From Ensifer sp. LC11 (GTDB lineage: Bacteria > Pseudomonadota > Alphaproteobacteria > Rhizobiales > Rhizobiaceae), in assembly GCF_001695835.1 (NCBI RefSeq), contig NZ_MBSO01000008.1:1-64000 (forward strand): a stretch of DNA of 64,000 bases, in the 5' to 3' direction. The translations under genes and the position numbers were made by a program. Shown here piece by piece: positions 53,409 to 62,735 of the stretch; position 1 is the first letter of the stretch; each line of letters begins with the position of its first letter. The notes below the pieces were generated by a model, which worked only from the letters and a program-made list of their open reading frames with translations, did not search any database and was not told where the DNA came from.

Positions 53409-54824
53409 CTAGCGCGCCGAAAGCGCCTTCATCATCTGGTCGATGTCAATGCCGCCAAGCCCGAAGTTGCGCTCGGTAAGGTCCGTCAGCCGTTCGGCTG
53501 TGAGCGTTACGGTGCGGCGGATCTGTTCTTCCGTGTGGTCGCTGGTGATGAAGAAGCGCAGGCGCGCAAGCCCCTCTGGAACCGCCGGGTGGATGATTGG
53601 CAGCGCATTGACCCCCGCAGCGAGCAGGTCATTCGAAAGCTGAACGGCGCGCAGGGAATCGCCGACGAGAACCGGAACGACGGAAAAGCCGCTTGAGAGG
53701 CCCGTGTCGAGCCCCGCTTCCTTGGCAAGCTTCAGGAAGAGGGCGCCGTTGCGGCGCAGTGCCGCTGTCCGCGCCGGCTCGCGTTCCAGCACGTCCAGGC
53801 TCGCGGTCGCAGCGGCCGCCAGCACGGGCGCGAGGCCGACACTGTAGACGAAACCGCCGGCAGAGGCCTTCAGCACCTCGACCAGTGCTTCGCTGCCGGC
53901 GATGTAGCCGCCGCAGCTCGACGTGGTCTTCGACAGCGTACCCATCCAGATGTCGATTTCGCGCGGATCGACGCCGAAATGTTCGGCAAGGCCGCGGCCG
54001 GTCTTGCCGAGAACGCCGAGCGAATGCGCCTCGTCGACCATCAGCCAGAAACCGTATTCGGCACGGAGCTTCAAAAGAGCCGGCAGATCGGCGACGTCGC
54101 CGTCCATGGAGTAGATGCCCTCGACGATCACCATGATGCGGCGGTAATCACCGGCAACCGTGCGCAGCACGTGCTCGAGGTCAGCGACGTCGTTGTGCTT
54201 GAACAGGCGCCGCGTCGCTCCCGAGAGCTTGACGCCGGCAAGCGCGCTGTTGTGGATGAACTCGTCGTGGACGACGAGATCCTTCGGCCCCATCAGGCAG
54301 CTGATGGCGGCAACATTGGTGAGGTAGCCGCTGACGAAGCAGACTGCGGCATCGACACCATAGAAACCGGCGATCTTGTCTTCAAGCGCCACATGCACCG
54401 GACGCTCGCCGGCGACAAGGCGGCTCGCCGAGGCGGAGATACCGAAGGTGCCGATGGTGTCGCGCGCCTTGGCCAGCACCTCGGCGTGGCGGTTCAGGCC
54501 GAGGTAATCGTAGGAGGCGAAGTTGATGAGCTTGCGGCCGTCGATGACGGTCGTCGCCCCGGCCGCGGTCTGGTGCGCACGATAAAACGGATTGGCAATA
54601 CCGAGCTGCTCGCTTGCGAACTTCTGGGTCATGACCTGCTTGTATTCCGGCAGGTCTTCGAAACGCGCCTGTTGCCGGCGTGCCGGCGGCGGCATCTCCC
54701 GTTCCGAGCGCGCCATGCGGTTGCGCTCGGAGGATTGATGCGTGTTTCTCATCCGGTCCAGCAGGTTCTCCTTGAGGCTGCTGGTCATCTTGGATGCGCC
54801 TGGACCGTTTCCGTTCGTGCTCAT
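53409..54824 (-). CDS. rkpG: RkpG, oxoamine-synthase-like (8-amino-7-oxononanoate synthase family) transferase
   Basis: This 471-residue PLP enzyme belongs to the alpha-oxoamine synthase family (BioF, KBL, serine palmitoyltransferase). Key regions are NYDYLGLNRH-like FASYDYLGLNRH, GSGxxxSRLVAG-like SASASRLVAGE, VDEAHSLG and the PLP-lysine segment GTLSKTTSSCGG. Relative to BioF it has about 90 extra N-terminal residues, rich in charge. Its start overlaps the rkpA stop by 4 bases. It probably condenses the RkpA acyl chain with an amino acid to make the lipid component of K-antigen synthesis. The acceptor amino acid is unknown. Confidence 0.92.
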   Translation of the reverse strand: MSTNGNGPGASKMTSSLKENLLDRMRNTHQSSERNRMARSEREMPPPARRQQARFEDLPEYKQVMTQKFASEQLGIANPFYRAHQTAAGATTVIDGRKLINFASYDYLGLNRHAEVLAKARDTIGTFGISASASRLVAGERPVHVALEDKIAGFYGVDAAVCFVSGYLTNVAAISCLMGPKDLVVHDEFIHNSALAGVKLSGATRRLFKHNDVADLEHVLRTVAGDYRRIMVIVEGIYSMDGDVADLPALLKLRAEYGFWLMVDEAHSLGVLGKTGRGLAEHFGVDPREIDIWMGTLSKTTSSCGGYIAGSEALVEVLKASAGGFVYSVGLAPVLAAAATASLDVLEREPARTAALRRNGALFLKLAKEAGLDTGLSSGFSVVPVLVGDSLRAVQLSNDLLAAGVNALPIIHPAVPEGLARLRFFITSDHTEEQIRRTVTLTAERLTDLTERNFGLGGIDIDQMMKALSAR

Positions 54825-57800
54825 TGGCTCTGTGCTTTTTCCTTCGCCGTTCCGACGTGCCGCTGTGCGAGTTCGTTGACGATCTTGTCGTCGGCGGGCT
54901 CGGCGTCGTCGCTCTGGTCGCGCTTGCTGACCTTTTCATAGAGCTTGCGGGCGACATCGCCAACCGTCGTGTTGTCCGCAACCCCGCTGAGCGGCATGTC
55001 GAAGCCGGTGTTCTGCTGGAAGCTCATGCCGAGCTCGACCGCCATCAGGCTGTCGAGGCCGATTTCCTTCAGCACCTTGGCTCGTGTGACGGTATCCTTC
55101 GACACGCGCAGGATCGCGGCGATTTCGCCGGCCACGAGGTCGAAGAGAATGTCCTCGGCTTCCTGTGACGACTTGCCCTCGATCATCGCGACGAGGTCCA
55201 TCTTGGTGCCTTCGCCGCCCGTCGAGTGCTGATCGGCGCTGCGCAGGATGACTTCGAAGAGGGCGTTGCGGGCAACCGGCAGGTTGCGCGCGGCCGACCA
55301 GTCGATCTCCGAGATCATGACCACGGCGGCATCGACGGTGCCCGGATCGAAGGCCAGGTGGCTTTCGACCATGTCGAGCGCCGTCTGCGCCTTCAGCGCC
55401 GTCTTGCCGATGCGCTTGGCAAGCAGGTCATTCACATCGGTGTTCTGGACCAGATAGCCCTTGTCGGCGATTGCGCCGAAACCGACGGCAAGGCCCGCCA
55501 GGCCCCGGGTGCGCCGGGCGCGGGCGAGACCTTCGAGATAGCCGTTGGCGGCAACGTAGTTTGCCTGCCCCGGATTGCCGACGAGCGTCGTTGCCGACGA
55601 GAACAGGATGAAATTGTCGAGCTTGTCGTCACCGGTCAGCTGATCGAGAACGGCCGCGCCCTTGGCCTTGGTGTCGATGACCGGGCGGTTGCGCTCGCGG
55701 TTGAGGTTGCTGATCAGCGCGTCGTCGAGCACCATCGCGGCGTGCACCACCGAGCGAAGCGGCGCGATCGCGCGCAATTCCCTGAGCAGCCGCTCGGTCG
55801 CCTGGGGATCGGTGACGTCGCAGGCGTGGACCGTGGCCGACACGCCGGCCTTGGCCCAGACTTCAATCATAGCCGTCGTCTCGGCATCGGCCTGGCCGCG
55901 GCGCGAGCAGAGCGCGATCGTCTTTGCACCCTTCTCCACCAGCCAATTGGCAGCGGCAAGACCGAAGCCACCGATGCCACCGACAACGAGATGCATGCCG
56001 TTCGGATCGACCTTCATGCCCTCATGCGGCCGCGTGGCGACGCGGTGCCTGCCGGCAACCGGCGGCAGGACGACGATCTTGCCGATATGCCCGGCATTCT
56101 GCATCAGACGGAAGGCGTTGCCGATCTCGTCGAAGTCGAAGGCGCGGTAGGGAAGCGGCGTGAGCTTGCCTTCCTCGAACAGCGCGCCGATTTCGGTGAA
56201 GATCCGCTTGGTGAGCTTCGGCTGATTGACCAGCAGCTGGTCGGCGTCGATGCCGAAATAGCTGACATTGCGGCGGAAAGGCCGGAGCCCGATCTTGCTG
56301 TCGGCATAGTAGTCGCGCTTGCCGAGTTCAAGGAAGCGGCCAAAGGGCTTCACCAGCGCCAGGCTCTGCTCCATCGCTTCCGCAAAGAGCGAGTTGAGGA
56401 CGAGGTCGACGCCTTCTCCGTCCGTCACGGCGCGAACGTCGTTAACGAAGCCGAGCGAGCGGGAATCGAAGACATGATCGGCACCGAGCATCGACAGGAA
56501 GCGGCGCTTCTCGCGCGTGCCTGCCGTGGCGATGACCTTGGCGCCCTTCAGCTTGGCAACCTGCAGCGCAGCCAAGCCGACGCCGCCGGCGGCGCCGTGG
56601 ATGAGGATCGTCTCATCCGGCTGGATGCGACCGAGCTCCACCATGGCGTAGTAGGCGGTCAGGAAGGCAACCGGGACCGTTGCGGCCGCGACCGGGCTGA
56701 CCGATTGCGGCAGCCTGGCAACGCCGGCACGCGAGACGACGGCGTGAGTGGAGAAAGCGGAGGACGCGATCGCCATGACAGCGTCGCCGACGGCGAGGTC
56801 ATCGACGCCTTCGCCGACGGCAACGACGTGGCCCGAAAGCTCCATGCCGATCGTCGCGCCTGCGAAGCCGTCTTCGAGCGCCTCTTCGGGCAGAAGACCC
56901 ATCGCCCACATCACATCGCGGAAGTTGAGACCGGTGGCGGCAACCGCGACGACGACGTCGCCGGCACCTGCGGACGGAACATCGCTTTCCTCCCAGACGA
57001 TGCTACCGACCTGAGAGCTGACGCGCTGGCGGATCGTCGCAGCCTTGAAAGAGACCGTTGCCGCGTGCGCGTTATCGAGCGGGCCGGGCACGGCGCGGAC
57101 TTCCGAAAGTGCTGCGCCGTCTCCCTCAAGCAACCATTCGCGGTTGGCCCCTGCAGCGCTGAGCAGAGGCGCCGCCGCCGCCAGCTGCTTTGCCGTCGTC
57201 GGAGAACCGTCGATGTCGAGCGCGTGCACGTCGAGGAACTCATACTCGTTCTGAAGCACGCGTGCGAAGGCCCAGAGGCCGGCATTCACGCCATCGCTTG
57301 CAACCGGCAAACCAACCATCCGGCTGGCAATCGGGGCGCCGCCGGGTGCAACAAGCACAAGACGGGGACGCTTGTCGTCGGTTGGCTCGGCCCCTCCGAG
57401 ATGCTGGCGCAGTGCTTCGGCGAGAGCGCCGAGAGCCAGAATTTGCGTCTGCAGAGAAGCGGAATCGTCTGCGCGCAACGCCGCCGTCGGCGAGGCGAGG
57501 AAGATCGCCCGCAGCGGCTGATCGCCAAGGGCCTCGAAGGCGTTGAGAAGCGCTGCCTTGTCCGCCGACGTATCACCGGTCAGGCCGACGGGGATCGCTG
57601 AACTCGCGGACTGGCTATGCTCACGGCCCGCGATCTGCAGCAGCAGGTAAGGGCTGGCCGCCGGTGCTTCGACGAGGGCCGCGGTCGTTGCCGCGCCCCT
57701 GGCTTCGATCAGGATGATGTTGCCGCTTGCACATTCAAGGTCGGCAATGTCGACGTCGCGCAGGTCGAGATCGCCGAGGCATTTCTGCCAGTGCGGCACG

Positions 57801-60800
57801 GCCGCAAGGCTGCCGATCGGGAACTCCGCGGCCTGGCTGCGGGCGAACCAGCCTTCGGAAAGTCCGAGCGCGAAATCGTTGAACAGCGACGGTGCGCTGA
57901 CAGCGGCGATCACGCCGCCGGTGTCGCGGAGCGTGGAGCGAAGCGCCGTTCGGGCTGCGACGTCGTCTTCGATCAGGCTGTAGAGCCCGTCGGAGGCGCT
58001 GACAACCAGATCAAAGGGCGCAAGTGTTGCGAGCTCACCCTTCTTGAGGATGCGCACATGCGCATCGTTCTCGAAGGCAAGCTCAAGGCCGCGTTGGGCA
58101 TTGTCGCGCGCTTCGAACACGGTCAGGCTTGCGCCATGTTTTTCCGCAAGCGTCGCCAGGCGCCGGGTGAAACCGGCAGACACGCTGCCGAGTTCAACGA
58201 TGCGAAGGCGCGCGCCGGCAGGCTGCGCGTCCAGCGCCTTGTCGAGTGCCTCGAGAACGAAGGCCATCCGTTGGCGGCTCGCCTCGGAATGAACCGCTTG
58301 ATGGTCGAGTGTCGCATCGCTGATGAAGCTCGCTGCGATGGCAGCGTCGTCGTCAGCGGCCTGCAGCGCGTCGAGGCGCGCCAATGCTTCCGCATAGGCA
58401 TTGTTGATCAGCACCGCCTCGACGGCGCGATCCGGCCGCTCGCCGTAGAGTTCACGCAGGATTTCGGGGACGCCCGGCAGGTTGAATTCTCTTGCGATCG
58501 TCCAGACGCCGTCCTTGTGTTCGCAGAGCCCGGCATCCTCCAGCACGTAGAGGCAACTGGTCAGGAAGCATTGGAAGGCGAAGTCGCCCGGCAGGTTGTT
58601 GCCATGGACGATCGAGCGACCCTTGCCCATTTTCAGGGCGATCTCCTGGCAGGCGCGATAGATGGCCGCGTTGAAGAGCAACGTCGCATTGTCGACGCCA
58701 GCCTCATTGGCAGCCGGCATGGCGATCGAAACCGGGGTTAGCTGCCGCTGAAGACCTGGCAGGGTGGCTTCCGCTTGCACTGCCTCATAGTGGAAGGACA
58801 ACGCATCGAGGGTCTTGTGCTTGCGCAGATAGGTGCGGCGGAAGCGGCAATCCTCGAAATGGGCGATAGGTTCACCCGACTTGCCGAAGAAGTGGAACTT
58901 GGCTTTGATGGAATTGGCGCTGACGCGCTCGATCTCGATCATCGCGCGTGCAATGGGCAGGCCGCCATTGACGACACGCACCGAACCGAAACGAACGGGA
59001 ATGTATGGAGCGCCGCTCTTGTCGCCGGTGAAGCGGTCGAACAGGGCCACCAGCCCGTGGAAAGTCGCGTCGACCGAGATCGGGTTCAGCGCATAGCTGA
59101 CCAGCGGGTGCCCGGCGTCATCGGCTGACTTCAGCTCGACATCGACCAATCGATCGCCATAGGCCGTCGCCTTTGCCAGCAGCTGGAAGCGCGGGCCATA
59201 GTCGAGACCGAATTGCCTTGCCGTCTCATAGGCGCGGGCCGGTGCGACCGTTGCGGTCTTCGCGAGGCCCGCGAGCGAGGGATATGCGCGCTCTGCTGTC
59301 GGCAATGGCTTGCGGCAGCGGGCAACGGCGTGCACAGCCCAATCGTCTTCAGACAGCCGTTCGCGTGAACGGATCTCGATGTCGCCGGTCTCTGCCGAGA
59401 GCACCGTCGACAGTTCCATGATCTTCGAGTCGCTCAGCTCCAGCGGCCGGACAATCTCAAGATTGGTGATCTCGACCTCGTCGGCGCCGTAGAACTGTTG
59501 CGCTGCCGCCACCGCGATTTCGATGAAGCCGCTGCCTGGCAGGATAGCCTTGCCGTCGACGATGTGTTCGGCAAGGTCCGGGAAGAGGTGGGCGTCGATG
59601 TGGTTTTTCCAGCTGCCGCTGTTCGGGTCGCTGCGCCAGCCGGTCAGGCGATAGGGCCTGGCTGTTCGGCCGAAGAGGTCGGTGGCGTCGGTCGTCGCTG
59701 CGGGGCGCAACTCGACGGGCTCGAATGGCAGGCTGGGCAGAGCGATCGACGCATTGCGCTTGCCGAAGACCCGGGTCGTGTCGACGACTGCACCGTGTGC
59801 GACGGCACGCGCCATAGCGGCAGAAATGGGATCCTGGCCGGTTTCACCAACGTCCCTCAGGAGGGTTGGTACGACCATGCCGGGGGCTGCGGCCTGCTTG
59901 ATCGTCTCCTTGACGTAGGACGACAGGATGGGGCGCGGCGAGATTTCGATGAACAGGCGGCAACCCATCTCGATCGCGGCTTCGGCAGCTGCCTCGAAGC
60001 GGACCGGCTCGCGAACGTTCTTCCACCAGTAGTCCGGGTCGAGCTGCGTGCCCTCGAGTGCTGCACCCGTGACCGTCGAGAGATAGGTGAGCTCCGTCCG
60101 ACGCGGTGCGATATCCGGAATGTCGGAGAGGAAGGCATCCTTCGCCCGGTCGATGATCGGGTGGTGGAATGGATAGTTGATGTCGAGGATCTGAACCGGG
60201 ATCTTCGCCTTGCGAGCGGCGTCGCGGAAGAGCGAGATCTGGTCGGCCGGCCCCGAAATCGTCACGGAATTATGGGCGTTGACCGCTGCGACGCAGAGGT
60301 CATTGAAGCCGCGGGCCTCGGCAAAGGCGCGCGCGGCCTCTTCCCCGAGCATGACGGCGGCCATGGTGCCGTGACCGGCAAGCAGATCCTGGTGCAGCGA
60401 ACGCTTGGCGACGATCGAAACGGCGTCGACGAGCGAGAGCGCGCCGGCGGCGTAGGCGGCGGCAATTTCACCGACGGAGTGACCGAAGACCGCCACCGGC
60501 TTGATGCCCATGGCGACAAGCGAATCGGAGAGTGCGGCTTGCACGGCAAAGAGCAAAGGCTGCGCGATTTTCGTGTCCGCAAGCTTCCGGTCGAGATCCG
60601 GATCGGTCAAGAGCTCGGTGAGCGCGATGTCGGAATGGAACTTGAACAGTGCGCTGACCGATGTGAAACACTGGCGGAAATGCAGGTTCTCGCGGAAGGC
60701 TTCCACGCCCATGCCGGCCCATTGCGAACCGTTGCCGGAGAAAACGAAGGCGACCTTGGCGTCGCGGACGACGGCTTCGCCGACTTCGCCGATGTCGGAG

Positions 60801-62329
60801 CCCGGCTTTTCCAGATGGCTGGCGATCGCCCGGACGATATCCTCAGGCTGGTCGCTGCGCGCAGCGAAGCGATGGCGCATATGGGTACGGTTGGCACCCG
60901 ATGCGGCGACCATCGAGCGGACGTCGCCTTTGGAGGCGCCGGCGAAAGCCGTCTTGTAGTCCTTGAGCAGGGATTCCAGGCTGGAGGCCGTATGCGCGCT
61001 TGCCAGGAAGACATGGCCCGACGAGGATGGATTCGACGTCTTTTCGTCGGCTGCCGGTTCCGGATCGCTGATGACGACATGCGCATTGGCGCCGCCGAAG
61101 CCGAAGGAGTTGATGCCGGCAAGGCGCGCGCGCTTGCCGCGCAGCAGCTCGATCGGGTTCGCGGTGACGCGAACGTTGAGGCCATCGAAGTCGATATGCT
61201 CGTTGGGCGTGTCGAAGTGCAGCGAGGCCGGCAGGTAGTTGTTTTCGAGCGCCATTACGGCCTTGAGCATGCCGAAGAGGCCGGACGCCGGTTCGGTATG
61301 GCCGATGTTGGACTTGATCGAACCGATCGGCACCGGCGCGCGGCGCTTGGCGCCGATGACCGTGCCGATCGACCAGACCTCGGCCGGATCGCCGACCTTG
61401 GTGCCGGTGCCGTGACCTTCGACGAAGGCCACCTGGTTGGCGTCGATGCCGTTTCCTTCGTAGATCGCCCTGAGAAGATTGGCCTGTGCTTCGCGCGACG
61501 GCAGCGAGATGCCATTGGTGCGGCCGGCCGAATTCACGCCGGTCGCGACGATGCGCGCATAGCTGCGGTCCTTTTCCCGGCGCGCCCGGTCGGAACGGCG
61601 CAGGACAAAGACGACGCCGCCTTCGGCGCGCACATAGCCAGCGCCATCGTTGTCATAGGCGCGGCAGAGCCCCTCCGGTGACAGCATGCGCGCCTGGGCG
61701 AAGCCGACGAAGGGCAGCGGGTGAGCAAGAATGTTGACGCCGCCGACGATGGCGGTATCGATCTCGCCCGATGTCAACGCACGCATCGCCTGATCGAGTG
61801 CGACCAGCGAGGAGGAACAGGCCGTATCGACGGTCATGCTCGGGCCGCTGAGACCGAAGATGTGCGAGATGCGGTTGGACACGATCGACAGGGTGTTGCC
61901 CGTCATGAAATAGGGACCAGCTGCAGCCGGATCTTCGACCGTCAGGTTGGCGTGGTCGAGGCTCGACGCGCCGATATAGACGCCGACATTCTCGCCGTGC
62001 AGCGACGTCGAAGAGATGTTGGCATCCTCAAGCGCCCGCCAGGCGAGCTGCAGCAGCACGCGCTGCTGCGGGTCCATATACATGGCCTCGCGCTGCGACA
62101 TGCCGAAGACGGCAGGATCGAAATCATAGAGTTGGTCGAGCACGCCGGCGGCGAAGGAATAGGTCTTGCCCTGCGTGCCCATGACCGGATGCCAGAATCG
62201 CGCGACGTCCCAGCGATCCGATGGAATGCTGGTGACGGTGCACTTGCCCTGACGAAGAAGTTTGAACAACGCCGAAGGCGATTCTGCTCCAGGGGCGAGG
62301 CATGCACGCCCAATAATCTCAACAGCCAT
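54821..62329 (-). CDS. rkpA: RkpA, type I polyketide/fatty-acid synthase
   Basis: This 2502-residue multidomain synthase makes a special acyl chain for K-antigen production. Domains in order are: KS (Cys about 168 in DTACSSS, His in EGHGTG about 306 and NIGHTE about 346), AT (GHSVGE about 617), DH (HIVDGKAILPG about 921), and a methyltransferase-like segment near 1380 whose SAM motif is degenerate (VELGSVSAG). ER (HGAAGGVGL about 1906), KR (GGIGGFG about 2121, catalytic Tyr in GQANYVAAN) and ACP (IGLDSLMAVE about 2425) follow. There is no thioesterase, so release probably needs RkpG. The length fits the single-gene rkpA of S. meliloti. It is the first gene of the rkp operon. The start has a poor ribosome site but gives the expected KS N-terminus. 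Confidence 0.95.
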   Translation of the reverse strand: MAVEIIGRACLAPGAESPSALFKLLRQGKCTVTSIPSDRWDVARFWHPVMGTQGKTYSFAAGVLDQLYDFDPAVFGMSQREAMYMDPQQRVLLQLAWRALEDANISSTSLHGENVGVYIGASSLDHANLTVEDPAAAGPYFMTGNTLSIVSNRISHIFGLSGPSMTVDTACSSSLVALDQAMRALTSGEIDTAIVGGVNILAHPLPFVGFAQARMLSPEGLCRAYDNDGAGYVRAEGGVVFVLRRSDRARREKDRSYARIVATGVNSAGRTNGISLPSREAQANLLRAIYEGNGIDANQVAFVEGHGTGTKVGDPAEVWSIGTVIGAKRRAPVPIGSIKSNIGHTEPASGLFGMLKAVMALENNYLPASLHFDTPNEHIDFDGLNVRVTANPIELLRGKRARLAGINSFGFGGANAHVVISDPEPAADEKTSNPSSSGHVFLASAHTASSLESLLKDYKTAFAGASKGDVRSMVAASGANRTHMRHRFAARSDQPEDIVRAIASHLEKPGSDIGEVGEAVVRDAKVAFVFSGNGSQWAGMGVEAFRENLHFRQCFTSVSALFKFHSDIALTELLTDPDLDRKLADTKIAQPLLFAVQAALSDSLVAMGIKPVAVFGHSVGEIAAAYAAGALSLVDAVSIVAKRSLHQDLLAGHGTMAAVMLGEEAARAFAEARGFNDLCVAAVNAHNSVTISGPADQISLFRDAARKAKIPVQILDINYPFHHPIIDRAKDAFLSDIPDIAPRRTELTYLSTVTGAALEGTQLDPDYWWKNVREPVRFEAAAEAAIEMGCRLFIEISPRPILSSYVKETIKQAAAPGMVVPTLLRDVGETGQDPISAAMARAVAHGAVVDTTRVFGKRNASIALPSLPFEPVELRPAATTDATDLFGRTARPYRLTGWRSDPNSGSWKNHIDAHLFPDLAEHIVDGKAILPGSGFIEIAVAAAQQFYGADEVEITNLEIVRPLELSDSKIMELSTVLSAETGDIEIRSRERLSEDDWAVHAVARCRKPLPTAERAYPSLAGLAKTATVAPARAYETARQFGLDYGPRFQLLAKATAYGDRLVDVELKSADDAGHPLVSYALNPISVDATFHGLVALFDRFTGDKSGAPYIPVRFGSVRVVNGGLPIARAMIEIERVSANSIKAKFHFFGKSGEPIAHFEDCRFRRTYLRKHKTLDALSFHYEAVQAEATLPGLQRQLTPVSIAMPAANEAGVDNATLLFNAAIYRACQEIALKMGKGRSIVHGNNLPGDFAFQCFLTSCLYVLEDAGLCEHKDGVWTIAREFNLPGVPEILRELYGERPDRAVEAVLINNAYAEALARLDALQAADDDAAIAASFISDATLDHQAVHSEASRQRMAFVLEALDKALDAQPAGARLRIVELGSVSAGFTRRLATLAEKHGASLTVFEARDNAQRGLELAFENDAHVRILKKGELATLAPFDLVVSASDGLYSLIEDDVAARTALRSTLRDTGGVIAAVSAPSLFNDFALGLSEGWFARSQAAEFPIGSLAAVPHWQKCLGDLDLRDVDIADLECASGNIILIEARGAATTAALVEAPAASPYLLLQIAGREHSQSASSAIPVGLTGDTSADKAALLNAFEALGDQPLRAIFLASPTAALRADDSASLQTQILALGALAEALRQHLGGAEPTDDKRPRLVLVAPGGAPIASRMVGLPVASDGVNAGLWAFARVLQNEYEFLDVHALDIDGSPTTAKQLAAAAPLLSAAGANREWLLEGDGAALSEVRAVPGPLDNAHAATVSFKAATIRQRVSSQVGSIVWEESDVPSAGAGDVVVAVAATGLNFRDVMWAMGLLPEEALEDGFAGATIGMELSGHVVAVGEGVDDLAVGDAVMAIASSAFSTHAVVSRAGVARLPQSVSPVAAATVPVAFLTAYYAMVELGRIQPDETILIHGAAGGVGLAALQVAKLKGAKVIATAGTREKRRFLSMLGADHVFDSRSLGFVNDVRAVTDGEGVDLVLNSLFAEAMEQSLALVKPFGRFLELGKRDYYADSKIGLRPFRRNVSYFGIDADQLLVNQPKLTKRIFTEIGALFEEGKLTPLPYRAFDFDEIGNAFRLMQNAGHIGKIVVLPPVAGRHRVATRPHEGMKVDPNGMHLVVGGIGGFGLAAANWLVEKGAKTIALCSRRGQADAETTAMIEVWAKAGVSATVHACDVTDPQATERLLRELRAIAPLRSVVHAAMVLDDALISNLNRERNRPVIDTKAKGAAVLDQLTGDDKLDNFILFSSATTLVGNPGQANYVAANGYLEGLARARRTRGLAGLAVGFGAIADKGYLVQNTDVNDLLAKRIGKTALKAQTALDMVESHLAFDPGTVDAAVVMISEIDWSAARNLPVARNALFEVILRSADQHSTGGEGTKMDLVAMIEGKSSQEAEDILFDLVAGEIAAILRVSKDTVTRAKVLKEIGLDSLMAVELGMSFQQNTGFDMPLSGVADNTTVGDVARKLYEKVSKRDQSDDAEPADDKIVNELAQRHVGTAKEKAQSQ

Positions 62330-62735
62330 GTATGATCGAACGCTCTAAACTGCCGTTAAAGTTGCATCTGCAATTGCCGGTCGGAAGCCGAAATGCAATC
62401 GCCAATCGTCATGCTACCGAGCTTTCCCCGGTTATATTCGTTCCGCCTCATTAGTCAGCTTTTAACTTAAAGTCCCTAGCTTTCAACCCCAAAGGCTGAA
62501 GATATACACGCTGTCAACGCCAGTCCAAGTCGGACAGGGCGACAAACCACGCTCAAGGTATCGAAGGTATGACCAGAAAGACGCGGGTCCAAATAATTTG
62601 CCCGTCTTGGTCCTTGGATGACTTGTTGTGGGACGGCGATTGTGCTTTTCAGAGACCGGCGAAATCCCTGTCGGGAGATGATGCGGTGCAGAACTGTGAG
62701 CAAAATCATGGCTGTGCTGAATTTGGAGTGTCGTA
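62330..62735. other. Divergent control region of rkpA and the export lipoprotein gene
   Basis: This AT-richer 406-base gap contains no credible gene. A minus-strand promoter candidate for rkpA is CTGACT (62453-62458) and TATAAC (62431-62436), 16 bases apart. Two similar CTTT...AAAG elements lie at 62457-62472 and 62478-62494, and a bulged hairpin AAGACG/CGTCTT lies near 62578-62609. No promoter for the plus-strand gene could be fixed. Confidence 0.45.

Noticed and set aside
55226-57601. 791-codon plus-strand frame opposite rkpA
   Set aside because: Antisense to conserved ER and KR domains of RkpA, with no motif of its own.
59498-61681. 727-codon plus-strand frame opposite rkpA
   Set aside because: Antisense to KS, AT and DH domains; composition is not protein-like.
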